A DNA stretch of 64,000 nucleotides from an uncultured Prevotella sp. (GTDB lineage: Bacteria; Bacteroidota; Bacteroidia; Bacteroidales; Bacteroidaceae), in NCBI GenBank assembly GCA_900314995.1, contig OMXK01000015.1:1-64000 (forward strand). The letters are read 5' to 3'. Made by a program: the position numbers and the translations under genes. The notes below the pieces were generated by a model that saw nothing but the letters and a program-made list of their open reading frames with translations, did no database searches and was not told the DNA's origin. Shown piece after piece: positions 1-6,862 of this stretch; position 1 is the first letter of the stretch; each line of letters opens with the position of its first letter.

Positions 1-428
1 ACCGCGAGTGGATAGCCGAGGCACGTAAGAAAACCTACGAGAGCCAGAAGCGCAGGGCTGACTTTTATAATCAGCTGCCGCTAAGGACGAGGGAACAGGC
101 TGACGAAGCCCTGCGACGACTGAAAGCCCTGATAGAGCCGATGGTGGAGAGCCACTCCAAGGAGATGGGCGTGAAGCCTTCCGTGGTCTATTACAAGGCG
201 ATGATCTCACGATGGGGTGTCTGCAATGTCAGGGACAAGTCCATCTGCTTCTCGGCCTATCTGCTGCTGTTGTCGGAATGGTGTGTCGAGCATGTGGTGG
301 TTCATGAGCTGTGCCATCTGTTGGAACCCAGTCACAATGCCCGCTTCCATGCTCTGATGGACAAGTTCTTCCCTCGTTGGAAGGAAGCCCGCAAGGCTGC
401 GATTAAGCGAGTGAAGATTGGAGCTTGA
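1..428 (+). CDS. YgjP-like (DUF45/M48-type) zinc metallopeptidase, 3' part
   Basis: This gene enters from the left edge; its frame is open from base 3, leaving 141 visible residues. The motif SRWGVC followed about 28 residues later by VVVHELCHLLEPSH is the YgjP/WLM signature: two zinc-binding His in HELCH plus a third His six residues on. The short basic C-terminus (FFPRWKEARKAA) also fits the family. YgjP-like proteins are small cytosolic metalloproteases, often near restriction or DNA-repair genes, with mostly unknown substrates. The N-terminal part is outside the window, so neither the start nor any fusion can be judged. Identity is well supported by the motif; the physiological role is unknown. 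Confidence 0.85.
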   Translation, partial: REWIAEARKKTYESQKRRADFYNQLPLRTREQADEALRRLKALIEPMVESHSKEMGVKPSVVYYKAMISRWGVCNVRDKSICFSAYLLLLSEWCVEHVVVHELCHLLEPSHNARFHALMDKFFPRWKEARKAAIKRVKIGA

Positions 429-544
429 TTCTGGGTGTAAAGTTACGAATTATTGATAATTCTTTGTTTTTTTGCCCCCAATATTAAGAATAAATCTGAA
501 AAACTGATGCGTTTCCAGAAAATAATCTTACCTTTGTAGCGTGA

Positions 545-800
545 TTCTGGAAAGAGTCGCCCGTAAAGGTGCACTTAGCTGTGCTTAATTGGGAACTGGA
601 GTGTGAATCTCCGACTGTCCCGCAGCAGTGAACTCCGTTATGGCTCCTAAGCATAAACGCCATTAAGCTTCGCTTGATAGCGTTCACGCTCGACAAAGTT
701 CGAATGCATTCGGCTTTGTTCTCGCTAAATCACGCCATTGCCCATTTGGGTGAGAAGGCGCTTGGGAGTGGAGGAAAGTCTGAAGACCAGCCTTTTTCGG
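545..800 (+). promoter_or_regulatory. Cobalamin (adenosylcobalamin-type) riboswitch with inserted hairpins
   Basis: The conserved cobalamin-aptamer landmarks are readable in order: GGGAACTGG at about 591-599, GTGTGAATCTCC, then CTGTCCCGCAGCAGTGA at 614-630, and the B12 box AGTCTGAAGACCAGCC at 777-792. A TACCTTTG -7 box lies just upstream at about 531-538. Between the CGCAGCAGTGA element and the B12 box there are about 145 nt, clearly longer than usual, holding a hairpin at 657-683 and a palindrome around 701-712. It precedes a flavodoxin-like gene. Cobalamin riboswitches usually switch expression off when the vitamin is abundant; that direction is inferred from the family. Confidence 0.88.
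657..718. repeat. Palindromic repeat element, copy 1 (inside the riboswitch)
   Basis: It consists of a hairpin (ACGC...AAGCTTCGCTT...GCGT, 657-683) followed by a palindrome, CAAAG (694-698), CGAATGCATTCG (701-712), CTTTG (714-718). A related copy sits at 1377-1425, sharing the TTAAGCTT-centred hairpin and the word CTCGACAAAGT. The hairpin arms differ between copies but stay paired, which suggests a mobile or repetitive palindromic element. Family assignment is not possible from this window. Confidence 0.6.
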
Positions 801-861
801 TAATATGCCAAACGGCTCTCGATGTAAGGGCGTGAGGCGAAACAAACATTTTTGTGGGATT

Positions 862-1263
862 ATGAAACATGAATCAATCGTCGTCGTGTACGACAGTTGT
901 CAGGCTATTGCTGAAGAGATAGCCGACAAGTTGGGTGCTGAGACCGTCAGTGTCCAGAGTATGAACGTCAGGCAGATCGAGAACAGCCAGAGTCTTGTCC
1001 TTGCTGTCGAGTTTCAGGATGGTGGCAATCTGTCACCGCATTGGCAGTATGCCAGTCAGATGTTCCGTTGTGCCAGTCTGAGGGGCAAGAACCTCGCCGT
1101 TATGGTGGCTCATGGCAACAGGCACGACAACGGTATCTATGCCGATGCCTTCTGTCGCGAACTCAGGGAGAACGGGGCGCACATCGTTGGTGACTATCTC
1201 TATGCAGATTCTCCCAAGTGCAATCTCTATAACTGGATCTGCGCCATTTCGCCTAACTTATAA
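862..1263 (+). CDS. Flavodoxin-like protein under a B12 riboswitch
   Basis: A 133-residue protein starting MKHESIVVVYDSCQAIAEEIADKLG, a beta strand, loop and helix as in the FMN-phosphate loop of flavodoxins, although the loop lacks the usual run of Thr/Ser. Later segments (NLAVMVAHGN, CRELRENGAHIVGDYLY) match the flavodoxin beta4 and beta5 regions. I chose the ATG at 862 because it gives the normal flavodoxin N-terminus; an in-frame ATG at 805 overlaps the riboswitch and would add an unlikely peptide. Position directly after the riboswitch suggests a redox partner in cobalamin reduction or salvage, or a B12-sparing electron carrier. Function beyond a flavodoxin-like fold is inference. Confidence 0.7.
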   Translation: MKHESIVVVYDSCQAIAEEIADKLGAETVSVQSMNVRQIENSQSLVLAVEFQDGGNLSPHWQYASQMFRCASLRGKNLAVMVAHGNRHDNGIYADAFCRELRENGAHIVGDYLYADSPKCNLYNWICAISPNL

Positions 1264-1276
1264 AACCATTATCGCT

Positions 1277-1363
1277 ATGCAGTATATCTTTATCGTAGCC
1301 CTTGAATTCGTTCTGGCTTTTATAGGCGTAGCCCTGCTCATCAGGTACTATAACCACAAGTGA
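1277..1363 (+). CDS. 28-residue single-pass membrane peptide
   Basis: This short frame begins MQYIFIVALEFVLAFIGVAL and ends RYYNHK. About 20 consecutive residues are hydrophobic, enough for one transmembrane helix, followed by a positively charged tail that would sit in the cytoplasm. It starts 13 nt after the flavodoxin-like gene and would be co-transcribed under the same riboswitch. A hairpin (1377-1399) follows the stop. Small proteins of this type often support a larger membrane complex; none is visible here and no function can be assigned. Coding status rests on the clean transmembrane pattern and operon position. Confidence 0.5.
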   Translation: MQYIFIVALEFVLAFIGVALLIRYYNHK

Positions 1364-1376
1364 CAGAGCAGCGAGC

Positions 1377-1425
1377 GCCGTTAAGCTTGCTTAAACGGCT
1401 GAGTCGCGATGGAACTCGACAAAGT
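1377..1425. repeat. Palindromic repeat element, copy 2
   Basis: Hairpin GCCGTT-AAGC / GCTT-A-AACGGC at 1377-1399 with a 2-nt loop, then CTCGACAAAGT at about 1415-1425, the same word found in copy 1 at 690-700. It lies between two convergent genes and may also act as a transcription barrier. Confidence 0.5.
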
Positions 1426-1440
1426 CAAGGCGTAGGCAAA

Positions 1441-2052
1441 CTATGCCTTCACGCCGATGATAGTAGCATTCGATGGCTTCATGCGGTGAATCTCAGTCTG
1501 GATGAAGCCTGCATCGTCGAGCAGCGTCTTCAGTTCCTCCGGCGAATAGGCCGTCATGCCCTCTACGACATTCGTCCACATGGAGTCGCCATCAATTACT
1601 TCTACCAGAATGGCGAATTTTCCGCCAGGCTTCAGTACACGGCGCACCTCTTGAAGACAGTCAGCTAGGTTTGGCCAGAAATATACCGTCTCTACCGCCG
1701 TTACGAGATCGAACTTCCCGTCTTCGTAAGGCAACTTTTCGGCAGAACCCTGAGTGATGAACACCCGCTTGTCGAGCACCTCGGCATTCACCTTCCTGGC
1801 TTTCGCTACGCTTTCCTCAGAGATGTCGATGCCATAGACCGTTGATCCCTCGCTCCGCTTCAGCAGCCGTTGCAAGGTGGCACCGCCGCCACAGCCGATA
1901 TCAAGCATCGTCCAGCCATCCTGAATGTTGACCAGTTTCAGTCCCCAGTTCGTCAGCGGAGCATGACAGAGATTCATAAACTTCAGCATCGCACGTCCCA
2001 TCCGTCCTTGCGGACAGGCACAGTTGGTGAAAAACGTTTTTAATAGTCCCAT
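1441..2052 (-). CDS. Class I SAM-dependent methyltransferase
   Basis: A 203-residue protein. Motif I, MLDIGCGGGATLQRLL, lies around residues 49-64, the acidic end of beta2 is GIDISEES, and motif post-I/II reads KFDLVTAVETVYFWPNL followed by VLKPGGKFAIL. This is the Methyltransf_11 fold, cytosolic, using S-adenosylmethionine; the substrate is unknown. The N-terminus (CACPQGRMGRAML) resembles small-molecule methyltransferases. It stands alone, convergent with the B12-regulated pair. A promoter at 2092-2123 and a perfect inverted repeat at 2126-2144 lie just upstream, so repressor or activator control is likely. Confidence 0.85.
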   Translation of the reverse strand: MGLLKTFFTNCACPQGRMGRAMLKFMNLCHAPLTNWGLKLVNIQDGWTMLDIGCGGGATLQRLLKRSEGSTVYGIDISEESVAKARKVNAEVLDKRVFITQGSAEKLPYEDGKFDLVTAVETVYFWPNLADCLQEVRRVLKPGGKFAILVEVIDGDSMWTNVVEGMTAYSPEELKTLLDDAGFIQTEIHRMKPSNATIIGVKA

Positions 2053-2091
2053 AGCTCATCTGCTTTATAGTTGATACAAATTAATCGGGTG

Positions 2092-2123
2092 CAAAGGTAT
2101 AACAAATTAACAAGATGCACAAT
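2092..2123 (-). promoter_or_regulatory. Promoter of the methyltransferase gene
   Basis: On the minus strand: -33 ATTG (2120-2123), 20 nt, -7 TACCTTTG (2092-2099). It matches the Bacteroidetes housekeeping promoter apart from one -33 base. The leader would be about 35 nt. Confidence 0.65.
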
Positions 2124-2125
2124 AC

Positions 2126-2144
2126 CTAAAACGCGGTGTTTTAG
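2126..2144. promoter_or_regulatory. Candidate operator, inverted repeat CTAAAAC-N5-GTTTTAG
   Basis: Perfect 7-bp arms separated by GCGGT, placed 2 bp upstream of the methyltransferase -33 element. The location suits an activator or repressor dimer. There is no U-tract, so it is not a terminator. Confidence 0.45.
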
Positions 2145-2534
2145 CATTGCCCACCTGTGACAGCCAGCAAAAGCAGATTAACATGAAGTAGGTATTTAGT
2201 GCTACGAAAAAGGCTTCATCAGCCTGTTATGTCTCCTGCTTCAACCACTGGCGCGAATCTTTTTTTAAAGTCCCAATTTGATATGGATGAAATCTCTCTA
2301 TTCTACCATCTCGATTCACCTAAAGTGCGTGCGGGAAGAAAACAAAGAAACTGACAGCACTTATTGATGCTGTCAGTTCTTTCGTAGTAGAGAGTGTGAT
2401 TTCCTTTCTCAGAATGCTATTGGCCCGTGTATTTAGAGTTATATGCGTGTATTTTAAAAATGCGAATTTGGAGATAGAAATCTATAAAATAGTGTGATTT
2501 TAGGCGAAAACAGTACAAAGGTAATGTTTTTTTA
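2145..2534. other. Intergenic stretch with one hairpin and a short open frame
   Basis: Nothing convincing is encoded here. A 23-codon frame at 2283-2354 (MDEISLFYHLDSPKVRAG...) might be the leftover start of a transposase or other gene; I cannot identify it. A strong hairpin lies at 2349-2378. The rest is AT-rich with no clear feature. Confidence 0.4.
2349..2378. terminator. Bidirectional terminator-like hairpin
   Basis: Perfect 11-bp stem AACTGACAGCA / TGCTGTCAGTT with an 8-nt loop; TTCTTTCG follows on the plus strand and TTCTTTGTTTTC on the minus strand. It separates the methyltransferase region from the genes at 2.5 kb. Confidence 0.5.
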
Positions 2535-2551
2535 TTATATTTGCGCCAAAA
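2535..2551 (+). promoter_or_regulatory. -7 box for the 2561 gene and probably the AraC regulator
   Basis: TATATTTG fits the TAnnTTTG -7 consensus. The -33 position is not a good match, so this is a moderate prediction. The next genes start at 2561 and 2803. Confidence 0.45.
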
Positions 2552-2560
2552 TTACTCGTT

Positions 2561-2773
2561 ATGACATTACAAAAGTGGATTGAAGATAGAGCTATTCATA
2601 GTTTTCCTACGTTTTCTGTTGAGGATGTAAGGGCTGCTGACTTGTGCAATAGTGGCTTGCCCATTCCTCCATCCCCTCAACATAGTGCCCTTCGAAATGC
2701 GGAGCAGAGTGGGGCTTGGGTGAATAGGCGGAAGATCCTTTCCTTGCATCCCTTCTGTAGATTAGGATTTTAA
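2561..2773 (+). pseudogene. Truncated gene with an AbiEi-like N-terminal stretch
   Basis: The first 27 residues (MTLQKWIEDRAIHSFPTFSVEDV...) look like the start of a winged-helix type protein, similar in style to AbiEi-type antitoxin N-termini. From about residue 30 the translation turns into low-information sequence rich in Ser, Pro and Asn that does not look like a folded domain. I read this as an intact promoter and gene start whose remainder was replaced or lost. It lies 29 nt upstream of the AraC gene and may be co-transcribed with it. The family suggestion is weak; a genuine small protein of 70 residues cannot be excluded. Confidence 0.35.
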
Positions 2774-2802
2774 GATGGGTCACATCAAGATAATAAGAGG
2801 TT

Positions 2803-3705
2803 ATGACGATAGATTTGTATATCAACGAAGCAAATGACTACGCACAGGATATCGGTGCGCCAATCTATCATTCCCACGTCTCGGTGATACACTATGACGA
2901 GGTAGGCGAGATACGGCACACGTTGAACAGGATCAGTTGCTACGGTATTTTTATGCAAGAGGAGTTCCCGGAAGGTCTGACTTATGGCATCGGAACCTAT
3001 CATGAGGGCGACGGTTCTCTGATGGCTTATTCACCCGGACAGATATGCGGCAAACTGGATGACGGCACACGACGGCAATACCATGGTTGGGTGCTGCTGT
3101 TCGACAACGAGCTCATACAAGGTTCGCTCATCGAACAGAAGCTCGATGACTATCAGTTCTTTTCCTATCATTCAAACGAAGCGCTCATCCTGACTCCCGA
3201 GGAAAAAGACGTCCTGAGTCAACTCATGGCAAACTTACGCCGAGAACTGGAAACGCAGTCTCAGTCATTCGGGCATAATGAGATTATCAGAAATTACATT
3301 CTGCTTGTTCTTGACTACTGCAACCGTTTCTACTACCGCCAGTTCAAGGAGATGACAGCGGCAGGCAGCGACATTCTCAGCCGTTTTCAGCAGGTGTTGA
3401 CCGATTATTATACGCGTGGCATGCAAAAGACGAACGGCTTACCCAGTGTGAAATACTGTGCCAGCGAACTATGTCTGTCGCCAAGCTATTTTGGTGACAT
3501 CATCAGAGATGCCCTTGGCGAGAGTCCGAAGGACTACATACGCAATTTCGTGGTGATGCGTGCCAAGAATCTCATTCTTAGCGGCAAGACCATTGACAGG
3601 GTGGCCGAAGAACTGGGCTTTGAATACCCCCAGCACTTCTCTCGGATGTTCAAGAATGCAACAGGGCAGACCCCACGCCAATTCTTCGACCGTCAACGAA
3701 AATAA
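2803..3705 (+). CDS. AraC/XylS family transcriptional regulator
   Basis: A 300-residue protein. The N-terminal part (residues 1-170) has a cupin-like sensor pattern, and the C-terminal 100 residues are an AraC DNA-binding domain with two helix-turn-helix motifs: LPSVKYCASELCLSPSYFGDI, then IDRVAEELGFEYPQHFSRMF, ending in TGQTPRQF. That second motif is the most conserved AraC feature. The ATG at 2803 gives a normal N-terminus. Its likely targets are the downstream reductase-like, hydrolase and aldo/keto reductase genes (3804-6532), which are co-directional and begin 98 nt later with their own promoter. The inducer is unknown. Confidence 0.9.
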   Translation: MTIDLYINEANDYAQDIGAPIYHSHVSVIHYDEVGEIRHTLNRISCYGIFMQEEFPEGLTYGIGTYHEGDGSLMAYSPGQICGKLDDGTRRQYHGWVLLFDNELIQGSLIEQKLDDYQFFSYHSNEALILTPEEKDVLSQLMANLRRELETQSQSFGHNEIIRNYILLVLDYCNRFYYRQFKEMTAAGSDILSRFQQVLTDYYTRGMQKTNGLPSVKYCASELCLSPSYFGDIIRDALGESPKDYIRNFVVMRAKNLILSGKTIDRVAEELGFEYPQHFSRMFKNATGQTPRQFFDRQRK

Positions 3706-3803
3706 TAAAAAAACTCATTTCGGGTAGTTTTGTCCGTAATCTGTCTATGCGGGTTATGGAATTTTCGCCGTACCTTTGCAGCTGATTTTAAAACAAGACA
3801 GAA

Positions 3804-4487
3804 ATGAGACCATACATTATTTGCCACATGATGGCTTCGCTCGACGGCAGGATAGACTGCGAAATGACCGAGCAGATAGACGACACCAACCATTACTATG
3901 AGGCTTTGGCACAACTCGGCTGTCCTTCGACACTGGAGGGCAAGACAACGTTGGCCATGCACTATGCACAAGACGGTGTGTTCCAACAACAGAGACCCCA
4001 TGAAGATGCTGGGCAGCAGCTCTACAAGGCTGTAGAAGCGGCGAGCTATGCAATCGGCGTAGACACACGTGGCACATTGCTGTGGGACGACAATACCACC
4101 GAAATCTTTGGCCGCCCCCTGCTGATGATTCTTTCGGAGCAGGCAAGCCAGGAGTATCTTGACTACCTTAAAAGCAAACACATATCTTATATTACCACTG
4201 GATGCAATGGCATAGACCTTCCTTCGGCAATGGAGACGTTGCGTGCAGTCTTCAGTATAGAACGTCTGGCGGTGGTCGGTGGCGGAAACATCAACGGTTC
4301 CATGCTCGACCTCGGCCTGATAGACGAGGTGAGCATGATGTACGGCTATGGCATAGACGGACGAGGGGGTATGGCTGCTGCTTTCGATGGCAGGCCGATG
4401 GGCCGTAAACCTGTACGCCTTACTTTCAAGAGTGTGGAAGAACAGGACGGCATCGTATGGATTAGGTATCAAGTAAACAACAAATAA
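3804..4487 (+). CDS. RibD C-terminal/dihydrofolate reductase-like protein
   Basis: A 227-residue protein beginning MRPYIICHMMASLDGRID, the NADPH-site entry motif of the RibD C-terminal reductase domain, with the second nucleotide motif VVGGGNINGSMLDLGLIDEV near residues 153-172. It lacks the deaminase half of RibD, so it is a stand-alone pyrimidine or pterin reductase-type protein; the actual substrate is unknown. A -7 box TACCTTTG lies about 25 nt upstream (3770-3777). The next gene follows after 9 nt, so these genes probably form an operon downstream of the AraC regulator. Confidence 0.85.
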   Translation: MRPYIICHMMASLDGRIDCEMTEQIDDTNHYYEALAQLGCPSTLEGKTTLAMHYAQDGVFQQQRPHEDAGQQLYKAVEAASYAIGVDTRGTLLWDDNTTEIFGRPLLMILSEQASQEYLDYLKSKHISYITTGCNGIDLPSAMETLRAVFSIERLAVVGGGNINGSMLDLGLIDEVSMMYGYGIDGRGGMAAAFDGRPMGRKPVRLTFKSVEEQDGIVWIRYQVNNK

Positions 4488-4496
4488 AAGAAGAAT

Positions 4497-5546
4497 ATGA
4501 AAAAGGTATTATTAGCAACAATACTCATGGTCGGAGTGCTTGCAGCATGCAACCAGAAAGACAATCAAACTAAAACAGAAGAGAATATGCAGAAGTTAGA
4601 ATTAACGCAGGAGTGGGATAAAGTGTTCCCTCTGAGCGACAAGGTGAACCACCGAAAGGTGACATTTGAAACACAGTATGGACTGACCCTCGCAGCCGAC
4701 CTCTATGAGCCGAAGGATGCTCAGGGCGAACGCGGTTTTGTGGCACTTGCCTTTGACCCCTCTTACACTGGTGAAAGTAGTGGTGAGCCGAGACGCACAG
4801 CCTCGCCCGACATCAATACCGAGGATTTTATGGCGGCTGTTGACTTCCTCTCTAAGCAGGAGAATGTGGATGCTGACAAAATCGGTATCATCGGCATCTG
4901 CGGATGGGGAGGCATCGCCCTGAATGCTGCCGCTGCCGACACTCGCATCAAGGCTACGGTTGCAAGCACCATGTATGATATGACCCGCGTCAGTGGCAAC
5001 GGCTACTTCGACAGCGAGGACAAGGAGGAGTCGCGCCATGCAGCCCGTGAGGCTATGGCCAAGCAGCGCCTCGCCGACCCGATGGCTATGGCTGGGGGTG
5101 TGGTAAATCCATTACCCAATGATGCTCCGCAGTTCGTGAAGGACTACTACGACTACTACATCACCCCGCGTGGCTATCATAAGCGCAGCGGTAACTCAAA
5201 CGACGGTTGGCGCGTTATCGGCACACAGGCATTTGCCAACAGCCGCTTCCTCTACTACATCAACGAGATTCGCTCGGCCGTTCTCGTGATGCACGGCGAG
5301 AAAGCTCACTCGCGCTACTTCGGCGAGGCTGCCTATCAATATATGGTGGAAGGCAAGGCCGAGGGATATAATGTCGTGGGCAAGCCCAATCCCAATCCAG
5401 AGAACAAAGAGCTGCTCATCATTCCAGGTGCATCGCATTGCGACCTCTACGACGGCGGCTATACTGAGTTGGTAGGCAAGGGCGAGCCCAAGAACCTCAT
5501 CCCCTGGGACAAGCTCGCAGACTTTTTCAACAAGAACCTGAAGTAA
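4497..5546 (+). CDS. Dienelactone hydrolase-like lipoprotein
   Basis: A 349-residue alpha/beta hydrolase with a lipoprotein signal (MKKVLLATILMVGVLAAC, lipid-bearing Cys18). The nucleophile elbow is GICGWGG (Cys135), so Cys replaces Ser as in dienelactone hydrolases, and a late PGASHCDLYDG supplies the His. The acid residue is not certain by eye. Predicted to be anchored to the periplasmic or outer membrane and to act on an ester or acyl substrate. It sits 9 nt after the RibD-like gene and overlaps the aldo/keto reductase start in TAATG, so translation is coupled. A toxic or xenobiotic carbonyl substrate is a reasonable but unproven guess for the pair. Confidence 0.8.
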   Translation: MKKVLLATILMVGVLAACNQKDNQTKTEENMQKLELTQEWDKVFPLSDKVNHRKVTFETQYGLTLAADLYEPKDAQGERGFVALAFDPSYTGESSGEPRRTASPDINTEDFMAAVDFLSKQENVDADKIGIIGICGWGGIALNAAAADTRIKATVASTMYDMTRVSGNGYFDSEDKEESRHAAREAMAKQRLADPMAMAGGVVNPLPNDAPQFVKDYYDYYITPRGYHKRSGNSNDGWRVIGTQAFANSRFLYYINEIRSAVLVMHGEKAHSRYFGEAAYQYMVEGKAEGYNVVGKPNPNPENKELLIIPGASHCDLYDGGYTELVGKGEPKNLIPWDKLADFFNKNLK

Positions 5547-6532
5547 TGCCCACAACAGTCATGGCACACCTTCGTAAATTTTGTACACTGGCTATGATGG
5601 CATCCACTTTGTTCACCCACGCCCAGTGTATGCGAGTACACTATGCTGACGGGTGGACAGAGCAGATAGACGTAACGACGGTGGACAGCATCACCTTCGA
5701 CGAAAACAAACAACATTTGGCCCCTACGATTATGCTCAACAACGGACTCAGGATGTCGGCCTTCGGCATAGGCACCTATTCACTTCACAACGAGACCTGC
5801 TTCAACTCCGTCTATACGGCCTTGAAAAACGGCTACCGCCTTATCGATACCGCCTATATGTACGGCAATGAGGATGAGGTGGGCCGTGCCGTGCGACAGG
5901 CTATAGCCGACGGCATCTGCAAGCGCGAGGATGTGACAGTCATCACCAAGATCTACCCAGGTTCACAGTTTGCCAACCCAGAACAAGCCATCCAGGAACG
6001 TATTGACAAGCTCAACATCGACTATGTGGACATCATGCTGCTCCACCATCCGGGCGACAACGATGTAAAAGCCTACAAGGCGATGGAGAAGCAGGTCGAG
6101 GCAGGGAAAAACCACTCTTTAGGTATCTCATGCTTCTATATTGACGAACTGAAGAGGTTCCTGCCGCAAGTGAGCATCAAACCAGTACTGGTGCAGAATG
6201 AGATCCATCCCTATTACCAGGATACGGATGTAGTGGACTACATCCACTCTCAGGGCATAGTCGTTCAGGCTTGGTATCCGTTAGGAGGCCGTGGCCATCA
6301 GTCGGAATTGCTGAAAGACCCTGTTCTTGAGCGTATTGCCGAGGCACACGGCAAGTCGGTGGTACAGGTTATCCTGCGCTGGCACTACCAGCGCCGTGTG
6401 GTGGCCATTCCTGGCAGCAGCAATCCTGCCCATATAGCCGAGAATATCGACATTTTCGATTTCGTACTTACTGATCAAGAGATGGCCGACATAGCCGCAC
6501 TAAACAGAGATGAGAAACATGACTGGTACTAA
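5546..6532 (+). CDS. Exported aldo/keto reductase
   Basis: A 328-residue protein. Residues 1-28 form a signal peptide (LRKFCTLAMMASTLFTHAQ), then about 30 residues of a small beta domain (VHYADGWTEQIDVTTVDSITF) common in Bacteroidetes exported proteins, then a full AKR barrel. The catalytic tetrad is visible: Asp101, Tyr106 (DTAYMYGNE), Lys135 (ITKIYPG) and His167 (IMLLHHPG). AKRs normally need cytosolic NADPH, so a signal peptide is unusual. The start overlaps the preceding stop by TAATG. The C-terminal cofactor-binding loop (AIPGSSNPAHI) is intact. Substrate unknown. Confidence 0.85.
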   Translation: MPTTVMAHLRKFCTLAMMASTLFTHAQCMRVHYADGWTEQIDVTTVDSITFDENKQHLAPTIMLNNGLRMSAFGIGTYSLHNETCFNSVYTALKNGYRLIDTAYMYGNEDEVGRAVRQAIADGICKREDVTVITKIYPGSQFANPEQAIQERIDKLNIDYVDIMLLHHPGDNDVKAYKAMEKQVEAGKNHSLGISCFYIDELKRFLPQVSIKPVLVQNEIHPYYQDTDVVDYIHSQGIVVQAWYPLGGRGHQSELLKDPVLERIAEAHGKSVVQVILRWHYQRRVVAIPGSSNPAHIAENIDIFDFVLTDQEMADIAALNRDEKHDWY

Positions 6533-6764
6533 ATTGCTGTTCTACTTCCAGCAGTGTGATGCCTTTCCAGGCATTGCCCAGTCACCGTGGTGGCTGGTAG
6601 TGCTGGCCATGCTCTGGTCGTTCACCATGATTCCTGTGCCGAAAGGGCTGGAGGTGCGCGGATAGGGAGAAACCAATCCGCTGAACGGCCCTATATGGTC
6701 GTTACAATGGGAGTATCTGGCCAATATCCTCTATGCGCTCATTATCCGTCGGCTTAGCACCTAA
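6519..6764 (+). pseudogene. Acyltransferase-3 family remnant with an internal stop
   Basis: A frame starting at ATG 6519, overlapping the end of the aldo/keto reductase, encodes a membrane segment (WWLVVLAMLWSFTMIPVP), is interrupted by TAG at 6663, and continues as GETNPLNGPIWSLQWEYLAN then a short membrane segment before TAA at 6762. The pattern PLNGPxWSLxWEYxxN is typical of acyltransferase-3 (OafA/YrhL type) O-acetyltransferases, which are about 350 residues long. Only about 80 residues remain and one in-frame stop is present, so it is a decayed fragment. Confidence 0.65.
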
Positions 6765-6862
6765 AAATCAAGAATCTGCAAAAATAGACGAAATTTTAAA
6801 TGCTTGAAATCATGCGATTTACGAGCCATATTTGCATATAGTATGCTTTTCTTTGCAAAAAA

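Noticed and set aside
484..696. A 70-codon minus-strand frame
   Set aside because: Overlaps the B12 riboswitch; the product is Ser-rich with no known fold.
3693..4472. A 259-codon minus-strand frame
   Set aside because: Antisense to the RibD-like gene, which has clear NADPH-site motifs; no domain in the antisense product.
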